From the NCBI RefSeq assembly GCF_016924835.1, contig NZ_CP070480.1:2108001-2172000 (forward strand): DNA of 64,000 bases. The letters are read 5' to 3'. A model generated the notes under the pieces. It searched no databases. It had not been told where the DNA came from and saw only the letters and a program-made list of their open reading frames with translations. Made by a program: the position numbers and the translations under genes. Source of the DNA: Rothia sp. ZJ932. GTDB lineage: Bacteria > Actinomycetota > Actinomycetes > Actinomycetales > Micrococcaceae. Shown here piece after piece: positions 7,274-15,799 of the stretch. The first letter of the stretch is position 1. The number at the start of each line of letters is the position of its first letter.

Positions 7274-10069
7274 GTGCCTGAAAACCCTGCGCCACTCCCT
7301 AACCGCCGACCACTCACGTTGAGCGCGCCGGGCACTCAACCCGCCGATGGGCCGGGCATGCCGGTGTCTGAGACGCAGGCAAAAGATAGGGCGTCGGGGC
7401 GGGCTACCTGGCACCGCAAGGCGTCGAAGCCGGTGAGTCTGTGGATGATTGCCCTTTTTGTGGCGCTCATGGTTCACCGCTGGGTACCTGATGCCCTGTG
7501 GCTAATGGTGCATATGGTGACGCTGGGTCTGATGACTAATAGCATCCTGATTTGGAGTCAGCATTTCACCGAGGCGCTCCTGAAGAACCGTCTGCCTGAT
7601 TCGGCGCGCGGAGTGCAGATTCGCCGTATTTATATGCTGAATATTTCTACTGTGGTGATGATGGCGGGTATGCTCACAGCGGCTTTCCCGCTGACGGTGG
7701 TGGGTGCAACAGGCGTGGGCGCAGTGGTGGCATGGCACGGGTTTTCCCTCTTGCAGCAGGTTAGAAGTGCACTGCCTGCCCGGTTTACGTCTACGGTGTA
7801 TTTCTATATTGCGGCGAGCTGGCTGTTGCCAGTGGGTGCTGTGCTGGGCGCTTTCTTAGCAAAGGGACTGAGTTCTGACTGGTATGAGCGCACTCTGCTT
7901 GCCCACGAGGCAGTCAATATTCTGGGTTTTGTGGGGCTGACGGTAGTGGGCACTTTGACGACTCTCTGGCCTACTATGTTGCGCACCAAGATGGTTGCCA
8001 ATGCGGTACAGCTTTCGTTACGTGGGCTTTACGGTATGTGCGCCGGTCTTGCGGTGACCGTTGCCGGTGCTTTGGCGGGGTCTCAGTGGCTCGCTGTTGC
8101 CGGTTTGGTGCTGTATTGCCTGGCGTTGGGGGTTATTGGCTACCTGATGGTGCGTACCTGCACCGCTAAGAAGCCAACTGAGTTCGCCACGATGTCGGTG
8201 TCGGCTGGCTTTATCTGGCTTATGGTGGGTGTTATCTGGACTGCCGCTATGGTTGCTACCACCAGCTTTGAAGAGCTAAATATGCGAACGGTCACCCCCG
8301 CGTTTGTGGTGGGTTTCTTGGTGCAGGTTCTTCTGGGCGCTATGTCTTATCTGCTACCGGCACGCATGGGCGGGGGTCCCGCAGCGGTGCGTACCGCTAA
8401 TGAGGAGTTCAACCGCTTTGCGGCAGGACGCGTGGTCATTGTTAACCTCTGTCTGTTGGTGTTCGTGCTCCCGGCAGATGTCACGGGTTCGTGGGTGCGA
8501 ACCACAATGTCCTTGTTGGGTGCTTTTACCCTGTTTGCTTTTATGCCCCTGATGATTCGCGGGGTGCGTCGCTCTGTTGCCAAGCGCAAAGAGATGATCT
8601 TGGCGCGTTCTCGCGGTGAGGCTCCCAAGCCTGATCCGCAGGCGTTGAGCCCCTCCCCTGCCCGTCACGGACGCGGTGCCGCAATCGGTGCCGGTGCGGT
8701 TGCGTTGGCGCTGGTGGCGGGGTTGCTCGCTAACCCCACCGTGTTCTCGCGCGGTGTTGAGAGCGTCTCAAGCGTTACGCCCACAGGTGAGACAACCACT
8801 GTGCAGGTGGAGGCTACCGCTGATATGCGCTTTGAGCCGGCTGCCGTTGAGGTTCCTGCCGGTAACCGCCTGGTTCTTGAGGTCACCAATACCGATGCTG
8901 GCAATGTACACGATTTGGTGCTTGCTAACGGCACCAGCACCGGGCGCATTGATCCCGGTGCCACAAAAACCCTCGATGCCGGTGTGGTCGGTCAGTCCTT
9001 AGAGGGCTGGTGTTCCGTTGTGGGGCATCAAGCGATGGGTATGGTTTTTGATGTCAACGTGATAGGCGGTGAGCCAGCAGATGCTGGCCACTCCGCGCAT
9101 GTCGGTGGGCAGGGTGCGTCCGCTCTTTTAACCACCGCTGATCTTGACCTGGCAAAAGCGCCCGAGGGTTTTGAAGCCCGCAGTGCCGTTCTTGAACCGC
9201 TCCCCGAAGACGCAGCTACCAAGGGTACCACGGTACACCGCCGTACCCTTGAGGTAGAAGAGCTCAACCGCCCCGTCGCACCCGGTCTAGAGATGCAGGC
9301 GTGGACCTTCGGCGGGGAGATTATGGGTGAACCCTTGCGCGGAAAAGTGGGCGATATTTTTGAGATTACCCTGGTCAATAACGGCACGATGGGTCACTCC
9401 ATTGATTTTCACGCGGGTATGGTGAGCCCCGATGAGCCCATGCGTACCATTGCGCCGGGTGAGTCTCTGGTCTACCGGTTTGAGGCTCGCGGTGCAGGTG
9501 TGTGGCTGTATCACTGCTCTACCGCGCCGATGAGCACCCATATTGCTGCGGGCATGTACGGGGCTGTCATTGTCGAGCCCGAGAACCTTGAACCCGTTGA
9601 CCGCGAATATGTACTGGTGCAAAGCGATACCTACCTGACCGATACCGACAAAACCACCGATAACGGTAGCACGATCGCGGCGGTGCTCCCCGAAGCTGTT
9701 GCCGCTGGGGTGCCTTCACTGACTACCTTCAACGGTTACGCCAACCAGTACGTGTACGACCCATTGCAGGCTAAGGTGGGCGAGCGCGTACGCATCTGGG
9801 TGCTTGCTGCTGGTCCCTCGAAGGGCATGAGTTTTCATGTGGTGGGTAGCCAGTTCGATACCGTGTATAAAGAGGGGGCCTATCTGCTGAAGCAGGGCGA
9901 GGACGCTTTGGGTAGCACCGACGGGCACGCCCAGGCGATTAATCTGGCGGCTGCACAGGGTGGTTTCGTTGAGATGGAGTTTTTAGAAGCGGGTAGCTAC
10001 ACTTTCGTCAACCATGATTTCGCCGAGATGGAGCGCGGTGCGCGCGGTGTTATTGAGGTCGGTCAGTAG
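7274..10069 (+). CDS. nirK: Membrane-fused copper nitrite reductase (AniA/NirK type)
   Basis: Three-part 931-residue protein. Residues about 52-430 form 10-12 membrane helices carrying several His residues (H80, H97, H155, H211). Residues about 505-597 are a cupredoxin with a full type-1 copper set (H546, C580, H585, M590). Residues about 655-930 are a two-domain copper nitrite reductase: H708-S-I-D711-F-H713, then H747-C748 with H756 and M761, and H855. These correspond to the type-1 ligands, type-2 ligands and catalytic Asp of NirK. The Cys-to-His spacing of eight and HIAAGMYGAVIVEP resemble Neisseria AniA. It should reduce nitrite to NO on the outer membrane face, taking electrons through the cupredoxin. 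Start is GTG. No nitric oxide reductase gene is in the window. Confidence 0.88.
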   Translation: MPENPAPLPNRRPLTLSAPGTQPADGPGMPVSETQAKDRASGRATWHRKASKPVSLWMIALFVALMVHRWVPDALWLMVHMVTLGLMTNSILIWSQHFTEALLKNRLPDSARGVQIRRIYMLNISTVVMMAGMLTAAFPLTVVGATGVGAVVAWHGFSLLQQVRSALPARFTSTVYFYIAASWLLPVGAVLGAFLAKGLSSDWYERTLLAHEAVNILGFVGLTVVGTLTTLWPTMLRTKMVANAVQLSLRGLYGMCAGLAVTVAGALAGSQWLAVAGLVLYCLALGVIGYLMVRTCTAKKPTEFATMSVSAGFIWLMVGVIWTAAMVATTSFEELNMRTVTPAFVVGFLVQVLLGAMSYLLPARMGGGPAAVRTANEEFNRFAAGRVVIVNLCLLVFVLPADVTGSWVRTTMSLLGAFTLFAFMPLMIRGVRRSVAKRKEMILARSRGEAPKPDPQALSPSPARHGRGAAIGAGAVALALVAGLLANPTVFSRGVESVSSVTPTGETTTVQVEATADMRFEPAAVEVPAGNRLVLEVTNTDAGNVHDLVLANGTSTGRIDPGATKTLDAGVVGQSLEGWCSVVGHQAMGMVFDVNVIGGEPADAGHSAHVGGQGASALLTTADLDLAKAPEGFEARSAVLEPLPEDAATKGTTVHRRTLEVEELNRPVAPGLEMQAWTFGGEIMGEPLRGKVGDIFEITLVNNGTMGHSIDFHAGMVSPDEPMRTIAPGESLVYRFEARGAGVWLYHCSTAPMSTHIAAGMYGAVIVEPENLEPVDREYVLVQSDTYLTDTDKTTDNGSTIAAVLPEAVAAGVPSLTTFNGYANQYVYDPLQAKVGERVRIWVLAAGPSKGMSFHVVGSQFDTVYKEGAYLLKQGEDALGSTDGHAQAINLAAAQGGFVEMEFLEAGSYTFVNHDFAEMERGARGVIEVGQ

Positions 10070-10198
10070 TTTTTTGAAGTGGTGTGCCGCCCTCGTGCCC
10101 TTAGCGGGGTGGTGCCGGGGGAGTAATCCCGAAAGTGTGAGTAAGCGGTAACTCTGCTTGCTTAAACATTTTCGTGAGAAACTACTAAGCTAGATGCG

Positions 10199-10831
10199 AT
10201 GGCTACTGATAAAAAAACTTCGCACGGTGCCCCTATCAGAGTGCTTACCGGCGTGCTGGCGCACTGGCAGGTAATTGCGTCCGCGGTACTACTAGGCACA
10301 GGTGTTGCTGGTTTGGCTGCTACCTATAACTCATACTGTGGTATGACGGACTTAGCGTATGCGCCTACAGAGGTGCATGACAATTTGCGGGCGGCATCTA
10401 CTGAGTCTGGGGTGCGCACGGGTATTTTGGCTGCCCAGTTAGAGACTGAGAGCCGCTGGCGGGTGGGTGCCGCCTCCCCTGCTGGCGCCCAGGGTTTAGC
10501 GCAGTTCACCCCCGATACCTGGGAGATTTGGGGGCAGGACGGTGATATTCGTGACCCCGAGGACGCTATTCGTACACAGGGTCACTATTTGGCGTATCTG
10601 CGTGATCGCCTTGAGCCGCTGGCTGATAACGAGCAGGAGCTTCAAGATCTGATGCTCGCCGGTTATAACGCGGGCCCCGGTGCTGTCGAGGAGTTTATGG
10701 GTATTCCCCCCTACCCTGAGACACAGGGGTACGTGAAGAAAATTAACCAGTTAGGCGCATCGAAGTATCAGGTGACCTGTCACCCTGACCCTGCTTTTAA
10801 GCAAGAAAAAATTAGGCACCCCGACCGCTAG
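10199..10831 (+). CDS. Secreted/anchored lytic transglycosylase (SLT domain)
   Basis: 210 residues with one N-terminal membrane anchor or signal (about residues 22-42) and a compact SLT/GEWL fold. The catalytic Glu context is AAQLETESRW, followed by GAQGLAQFTPDTW and the AGYNAGPGAV block near residue 155, all hallmarks of soluble-lytic-transglycosylase-like domains that cut murein glycan strands. There is no LysM or other wall-binding domain. It stands alone, about 130 bp after the NirK gene and on the same strand. A role in wall growth or division is likely but not specific. Confidence 0.85.
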   Translation: MATDKKTSHGAPIRVLTGVLAHWQVIASAVLLGTGVAGLAATYNSYCGMTDLAYAPTEVHDNLRAASTESGVRTGILAAQLETESRWRVGAASPAGAQGLAQFTPDTWEIWGQDGDIRDPEDAIRTQGHYLAYLRDRLEPLADNEQELQDLMLAGYNAGPGAVEEFMGIPPYPETQGYVKKINQLGASKYQVTCHPDPAFKQEKIRHPDR

Positions 10832-10904
10832 GGTTGATTTTTCATGGGCTTTTGAGCATCAAGTCTAGTCTCAGCAAATGGGGTAGTGCCTTCTTTTAGG
10901 GGTT

Positions 10905-11642
10905 TTAGCGGTTTTCCAGATGTATCATCTCGTGGGCGTAGTCGGTGATGATGCCGTCCGCGCCCCAGTTGAATAGCTGGTTAGCACGAGCGCGGGAGTT
11001 CACCGTGTAGACGTTAACTTCAAAGCCGGCTTTTTGGGCGAGGGCAACCATGGGCTGGGTGAGGTTGCGATCCTCGATGTGGATGGTTTCAGCACCGCAC
11101 AGTTGCATGAGCGAGAGCCAGTCGTGGCCTAGGGCATCTGCGGTGAAGAGAGCTGCGGTACGGTAGTGAGGTGCGCGTCGTTTGAGTTCGGCGAGCAGTA
11201 GCAGGTTGAAACTAGAAATCAGCACTTTACGTTCATCATCGAGCTTGTCGAGTTCAGCGATCACCGCGTCGATGAGTTGGAAGGTGCGCTCTGCACCCTG
11301 TTCATTCGATTTAATTTCAATATTGCCGTTGAGTTTGCTCTCGTTCATGACCTGAATCAGCTGGGCAAGGGTGGGCAGAGGCTCCCCCGCAAATTCGGGC
11401 GAGAACCAACTGCCGGCATCAATATCATCCAGTTGTTCGACGGTCAGATCGTAAATGCTACCGGTGCGATTGGTGGTGCGGTGCAAGGAGCTGTCATGGA
11501 TGATGATGGGGGTACCGTCGGCGATAATATCAACGTCAGTTTCGAACCAGCTCACCCTGTAATCACTGCAACCGCCCAAGGCAGCAAGAGTATTTTCGGG
11601 GGCAATGGCTGATAGTCCGCGGTGGGCAAAAATTCGAGGCAT
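10905..11642 (-). CDS. Glycerophosphodiester phosphodiesterase
   Basis: 245-residue GDPD-family enzyme that splits glycerophosphodiesters into an alcohol and sn-glycerol-3-phosphate. It starts with the signature HRGLSAIAPENT, followed by ETDVDIIADGTPIIIHD and HRTTNRTG, which carry the catalytic His pair and the metal-binding Glu/Asp. A later EIK (IEIKSNEQ) supplies the third acidic ligand, and the C-terminal NWGADGIITDYA closes the TIM barrel. No signal peptide, so it is probably cytoplasmic (UgpQ-like). It ends convergently with the transglycosylase gene. Confidence 0.92.
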   Translation of the reverse strand: MPRIFAHRGLSAIAPENTLAALGGCSDYRVSWFETDVDIIADGTPIIIHDSSLHRTTNRTGSIYDLTVEQLDDIDAGSWFSPEFAGEPLPTLAQLIQVMNESKLNGNIEIKSNEQGAERTFQLIDAVIAELDKLDDERKVLISSFNLLLLAELKRRAPHYRTAALFTADALGHDWLSLMQLCGAETIHIEDRNLTQPMVALAQKAGFEVNVYTVNSRARANQLFNWGADGIITDYAHEMIHLENR

Positions 11643-11793
11643 CGTTCTCTCCTTGCAGCGTACATACTTTAGGTATCACGATACCCCTGCTTTTTAGCTG
11701 TTACCTGAACATCGCGTAAACGGCGTATGGCAACCCTACTGGTGCCCGCCCTGTAGGTGGGCGGACGCGTCCGTCCACGTGTAACAGACAAGC

Positions 11794-12756
11794 CTACTGG
11801 TAGGTGACCACCCAGGGTTTGGGGTCGAGTTCGTAGGTTTGTGCCGGGGTCATGGTGGGGGTGTCTTCGTCGTAGAAGTTCTTCCACGAGGGGTAGATTT
11901 CTTTATTTAACCCGGTCAGCAGGGAGTTATAGGTATCTACCTTGAGTTCCGGTGAGCCGTGACCATCAGCGTGTAGGGTCAGTGCCAACTCGGGGTGGGT
12001 AACCGTAATGGTTTCGCGGTTACTAATCATGGTGTGTGTGAACTGGTGCAGCACCACCATCTTCTGAGGTAGGTCATTCTTTCGGGTGAAGTCAGCCAAG
12101 TAGTCCAGGGTGTCATTGATTTCGGCGGCGGTCACAGAACCAATCTGCTGAAGATGCACTTGCCCAGGTGCTAACCGCCACTCGGGGTCAAGCCCAACAC
12201 CCACATTGGGGTATTTGAGCAAATCTTCATACAAACGCACCTGACTCAAGAAATCGCTGTGACCGGGTTGAAAATCGATGACCACGTAAACATCGTTCTC
12301 GTAGGCTTCTTTGATGAGCGGTTCAATATCTTCAATGAGCGCAGCATCTGAGTAGTCGCCATCTACACCGGGAGCGCTTGACGCTGTGGTCACGATAACT
12401 TCGAAGGCGGGCACTACCGTTTCGGTGGCGTGGGGCTGGTACTGGTCAACCAGCTCTTGAACGCGTGCTACTGAGGCGGGAGCGTCCTGCTCACCTAAAA
12501 CACCGAGGGAGGGACGTCCAGGCGCACCGTAGAGGGCGATGTACCGTTTGCCGTCGAAGACTTTTTGTCCGCCGCCGGGCAGCTCTTCGGGCGTGGGGGT
12601 GGGGCTGGGAGTTGCTGAAGCACTCGTCTGTTCAGCGAGCTGAGATGCCGACTGATGCGCCCCTTCCGAAGGTGATGACGCGGTCTGTTCACCACCGCAG
12701 GCAGCCAGAAGAAAAGTAGTTGCCACAGTGAGGGCAGTGAAAGCAGAAAGGCGCAT
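11794..12756 (-). CDS. Uncharacterised lipoprotein
   Basis: About 320 residues. The ATG at 12756 gives a lipoprotein signal, MRLSAFTALTV then FLLAACGG with the lipobox Cys at about residue 20; the longer open frame upstream is not signal-like. A Ser/Thr/Pro linker (SASATPSPTPTPEE) leads to a folded domain that begins KRYIALYGAPGRPSLGVLG and contains YVVIDFQPGHSDF, VGVGLDPEWRL, VVLHQF and ALTLHADGHG. The alternating strand/helix pattern with acidic and His residues at strand ends suggests a TIM-barrel hydrolase-like fold, but I do not recognise the family and assign no activity. Confidence 0.75.
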   Translation of the reverse strand: MRLSAFTALTVATTFLLAACGGEQTASSPSEGAHQSASQLAEQTSASATPSPTPTPEELPGGGQKVFDGKRYIALYGAPGRPSLGVLGEQDAPASVARVQELVDQYQPHATETVVPAFEVIVTTASSAPGVDGDYSDAALIEDIEPLIKEAYENDVYVVIDFQPGHSDFLSQVRLYEDLLKYPNVGVGLDPEWRLAPGQVHLQQIGSVTAAEINDTLDYLADFTRKNDLPQKMVVLHQFTHTMISNRETITVTHPELALTLHADGHGSPELKVDTYNSLLTGLNKEIYPSWKNFYDEDTPTMTPAQTYELDPKPWVVTYQ

Positions 12757-12853
12757 AAAAGAGAGGCTTTCGGTCAGAAGTCTGTGTGTACTCTCCACGC
12801 TATAGGCTTTCAGATAAACAGCCAACTTATTGCAAAAAATTACGGCGCACCTT

Positions 12854-12957
12854 CTAGATCGAAACAATATCTTCCAAGGAGCGTCCTGCTGTTTCTGGCA
12901 CTTGAGCGCGCACAAACCAGATGGTGGCAACACCCAGCGAAATCGAGCTGTTGAAAA
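12854..12957 (-). pseudogene. 3' fragment of an MFS sugar porter
   Basis: About 33 codons read SSISLGVATIWFVRAQVPET then AGRSLEDIVSI and a stop. A final helix followed by VPETxGRSLEDI is the classic C-terminal signature of the sugar-porter MFS family. Nothing upstream on this strand continues the gene, so only the tail remains. It borders the GntR regulator and is one of two dead porters flanking the inositol genes. Confidence 0.65.
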
Positions 12958-13023
12958 CGTTCTCGGTGAGAGCGTACCTGTTGGCAGGTTTCTTCTAGTG
13001 AATGTTGACGCCGAGGATGTAAA

Positions 13024-13047
13024 GTTATATTGTCCTCACAAAATAAC
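13024..13047. promoter_or_regulatory. Probable inositol-regulator operator 1
   Basis: Inverted repeat with arms GTTATATTGT (13024-13033) and ACAAAATAAC (13038-13047), 9 of 10 pairs, separated by CCTC. It ends 26 bp before the GntR start, so it probably serves autoregulation. Its core TGT-N4-ACA recurs upstream of iolE and iolC. Confidence 0.55.
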
Positions 13048-13072
13048 ATACAACTTACCCCTCAGGTGAACA

Positions 13073-13813
13073 GTGACCGAACCAGTATCATCTATAAACA
13101 TCGATAAGAACTCTCCAATACCGCTTTACCACCAATTGGTAGAAGGCATTCGCAGCGCGATATCCAATGGAGCTCTCACCTCTGGTTCGATGCTGCCCAA
13201 CGAACTAGACATTGCAAAGAATTTGCATTTATCACGACCAACCGTGCGCAAGGCAATGGACGAGTTGGTACGCGCAGGTTTGCTAGTACGCAAAAGAGGA
13301 GTCGGTACACAAGTTGTATCGAACGAAATTCGTCGTTCACTGACGCTAAGTTCACTTTACGATGATCTAGTTCGTAGCGGTATCAAAGTGAGCACCAAGA
13401 TCCTAACTTTTGAAACCATCATTCCACCCGCTGAGATTGGACAAGAACTAACCCTTGAGTCGAAATCCACGGTTTACCACATACGTCGTCTCCGCTATGA
13501 AAATGGAACTCCATTAGCCGTAATGGAAAACTGGGTTCCCACAAATATTGGTGATCTCAAGCCGTCCTTCCTTGAGCAAAAGGGTCTTTACGAAACTATG
13601 CGCTCTCTAGGAGTGACCTTTAGCGTAGGACACCAGAAAGTAGGGGCAAAGAATGCCACGGTTGACGAAGCAGGTTTTTTGGGTGTTTCCACGGACGCTG
13701 CGCTGGTCACTATGCATCGCACCACACTTAATGATGTTGGCACCAGAGTTGAAACAGGCTCACATGTGTACAGAGCTGATCTTTACACCTTTGAGATGAC
13801 ACTTTCTCAGTAA
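13073..13813 (+). CDS. GntR/HutC-family regulator, likely inositol repressor
   Basis: 246 residues. N-terminal winged helix-turn-helix (residues about 10-78; PLYHQLVEGIRSAI, LPNELDIAKNLHLSRPTVRKAMDELVRAGLLVRKRGVGT split over that span), then a UTRA effector-binding domain (about 90-240) typical of the HutC subfamily, which senses small metabolites. GTG start with an AGG-containing ribosome site. The adjacent iolB and the IolR-like operators suggest it represses inositol catabolism in the way GntR-type IolR does in Corynebacterium glutamicum. The inducer, and any division of labour with the LacI regulator at 19958, are inference. Confidence 0.8.
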   Translation: MTEPVSSINIDKNSPIPLYHQLVEGIRSAISNGALTSGSMLPNELDIAKNLHLSRPTVRKAMDELVRAGLLVRKRGVGTQVVSNEIRRSLTLSSLYDDLVRSGIKVSTKILTFETIIPPAEIGQELTLESKSTVYHIRRLRYENGTPLAVMENWVPTNIGDLKPSFLEQKGLYETMRSLGVTFSVGHQKVGAKNATVDEAGFLGVSTDAALVTMHRTTLNDVGTRVETGSHVYRADLYTFEMTLSQ

Positions 13814-13852
13814 ATCCCGTCGTTTCCCTTTTTATCAGAATGGAGTTAAGTC

Positions 13853-14749
13853 ATGACCAACTGGTTTTTTCCCGCAGGTTCAGCAGCTGATGGTCCTTGG
13901 GACCTTTCGCTAGGCACCTATGATTCATCAACCTCCGTTGAAGGATGGAAGCACACCGGCATCAAAACAGCGACTTTCACTAACCAGCCCCTTTCGCTTG
14001 AGGCAACGACAGAAGAGCGTATCATTGTTCCGCTTACTGGTGATGTCACCGTGAGTGTAAAGGGGCAAGTATACGAGCTTTCAGGACGCTCGGACGTTTT
14101 CCATGGTCCTGCAGATGTTCTTTATACCGGTATCAATGCTGCTGTTGAATTGCGCGGCAAAGAAGGGGTTCGCGTAGCAATCGCAACCGGCCCTGCAAAG
14201 GCTGAATATCCCGTGCGTCACCTCAAGAAAGAGGAAGTTCCCGTGGAACTTCGCGGGGCAGGCACAAGTTCTCGGCAGGTTCATAATTTTGGTACGCCTG
14301 CGAGCCTCGAAGCTGACCGCCTCATCGTATGCGAAGTCATCACACCCGGTGGAAACTGGTCTTCTTACCCTCCCCATAAACATGATGAGGAACGAGAGGG
14401 CGAGGAGACGGCCCTCGAGGAAATTTACTATTTTGAAACCCGTGCAACTCCAGGCGCACCAGCAGAGGCAAAGGATGCCATCGGTTACCAGCGTGTATAT
14501 GCATCAGATGCCCGACCTATCGACGTTAACGAGGAGGTACGCACTGGTGACGTTGTGCTAGTACCTTATGGTTGGCACGGACCAGCTATGGCAGCACCTG
14601 GCTATGATCTTTACTATCTCAACGTAATGGCAGGCCCGGGTCCCGTCCGCGAATGGCTTATTAGCGATGATCCACACCACGGCTGGGTTCGACAGGTTTG
14701 GGAAGGTCAGCAAATCGATCCGCGCCTACCTTTCACCGCCGACCAGTAA
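13853..14749 (+). CDS. iolB: 5-deoxy-glucuronate isomerase
   Basis: 298 residues, full length for IolB. Converts 5-deoxy-D-glucuronate to 5-dehydro-2-deoxy-D-gluconate, after ring opening by IolD and before the kinase IolC. Bicupin fold with the metal site in the second cupin: WSSYPPHKHDEE near residue 172, the EEIYYF glutamate, and HGP/AMAAPGYDLYYLNVMAG near 242-265. It begins 39 bp after the GntR gene and is probably co-transcribed with it. A strong hairpin follows. It is on the opposite strand to the main iol block. Confidence 0.93.
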   Translation: MTNWFFPAGSAADGPWDLSLGTYDSSTSVEGWKHTGIKTATFTNQPLSLEATTEERIIVPLTGDVTVSVKGQVYELSGRSDVFHGPADVLYTGINAAVELRGKEGVRVAIATGPAKAEYPVRHLKKEEVPVELRGAGTSSRQVHNFGTPASLEADRLIVCEVITPGGNWSSYPPHKHDEEREGEETALEEIYYFETRATPGAPAEAKDAIGYQRVYASDARPIDVNEEVRTGDVVLVPYGWHGPAMAAPGYDLYYLNVMAGPGPVREWLISDDPHHGWVRQVWEGQQIDPRLPFTADQ

Positions 14750-14771
14750 GGCATTAAATCCACTTTTCAGA

Positions 14772-14813
14772 GCACGCCCCAACCGGTTTTTACAACTATA
14801 AATTGGGGCGTGT
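14772..14813 (+). terminator. Terminator after iolB
   Basis: Arms GCACGCCCCAA (14772-14782) and TTGGGGCGTGT (14803-14813), one G-U pair, 20-nt loop, followed by a T-rich stretch. It separates gntR-iolB from the exporter gene at 14839. Confidence 0.65.
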
Positions 14814-14838
14814 TCCTTATTTCTGTGGGGACAAAACC

Positions 14839-15600
14839 ATGATAGAAATTTTCCAGCTTTACCCCATATATTCTTGGCTTCTACTAGCACTTGCTGCTTT
14901 TTTGGTGGGTCTTTCAAAGACTCTATTGCCAGGAGTGAACACCATTTCTGTTGCTATATTCGCCACTACTATGCCTGCCAAGGCATCCACAGGCGCACTT
15001 TTGCTACTACTCATGTTGGGCGATGTCATGGCACTGCTCATATACCAACACAGTGCGCATTGGCCTACCCTCATAAGAATGATTCCTTCAGTTCTTATAG
15101 GGCTGATTTTGGGTGCTGCTTTTTTGAATTTTTCCCAAGACACCACCGTTCGTCGAGGCGTTGGGTGGCTACTGTTGTTCTTGATGGCGCTGACAATCTG
15201 GCAAAGAGTCACCCTTGGTCGCTCTCGAAAGGCACCCCACACGTCAAACCAAAAATTCATCTTCGCGTACGGCAGTTTGGGAGGTTTCTCTACAATGATT
15301 GCGAACTCTGGCGGACCGGTTATGAGCATGTATTTTTTAGCTCAACGGTTTGAGGTTAAAGCTTTTCTGGGAACAACTGCTTGGTTTTTTGCGGTCATGA
15401 ATCTTCTGAAGCTCCCTTTTTCAATGGGTCTAGGTCTAATAGACACACAAGTTCTTCTTGTTGATGCCTTCTTGCTTCCTGCTGTTTTAGCAGGGGGCTT
15501 GGTGGGATGGGCAGGGGCTTCTGCCATTAAACAGAAAGTGTTTGAATGGCTAATCGTTGGGATTACGTTGGCTGGATCCGCCTATCTCGTGGCGGTGTAA
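14839..15600 (+). CDS. TauE/SafE-family membrane permease
   Basis: About 253 residues with eight predicted membrane helices arranged as two repeats of four, as in the TauE/SafE/YfcA sulfite-exporter family (Pfam TauE). The start at 14839 (MIEIFQLYPIY) has GTGGGG upstream and leads directly to helix 1; the open frame goes back to 14803 through the terminator stem. Repeated glycine motifs such as FLVGLSKT in helix 1 and GSLGGFSTMIANSGGP in the second repeat fit the family. Family members export sulfur or organic anions; its substrate here is unknown. Its place inside the inositol locus hints at an organic acid, which is inference. Confidence 0.8.
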   Translation: MIEIFQLYPIYSWLLLALAAFLVGLSKTLLPGVNTISVAIFATTMPAKASTGALLLLLMLGDVMALLIYQHSAHWPTLIRMIPSVLIGLILGAAFLNFSQDTTVRRGVGWLLLFLMALTIWQRVTLGRSRKAPHTSNQKFIFAYGSLGGFSTMIANSGGPVMSMYFLAQRFEVKAFLGTTAWFFAVMNLLKLPFSMGLGLIDTQVLLVDAFLLPAVLAGGLVGWAGASAIKQKVFEWLIVGITLAGSAYLVAV

Positions 15601-15799
15601 CGACCAAAATAGGATGCACAGGTACTGACGCAGTAATTGTTCTTAAAAGTTCAGGAATTTTATATTGCATTCACTAGCGCGCTCTAGAAATTTATGTCAC
15701 AATTATTTCACCTGCAACGTTATGATTGAGGCTTAGCAGCAACCCTACCGCTCCTTCACCACATATCAGGTTGCCCCAAGACGACGGAAGAGAAGTCAA

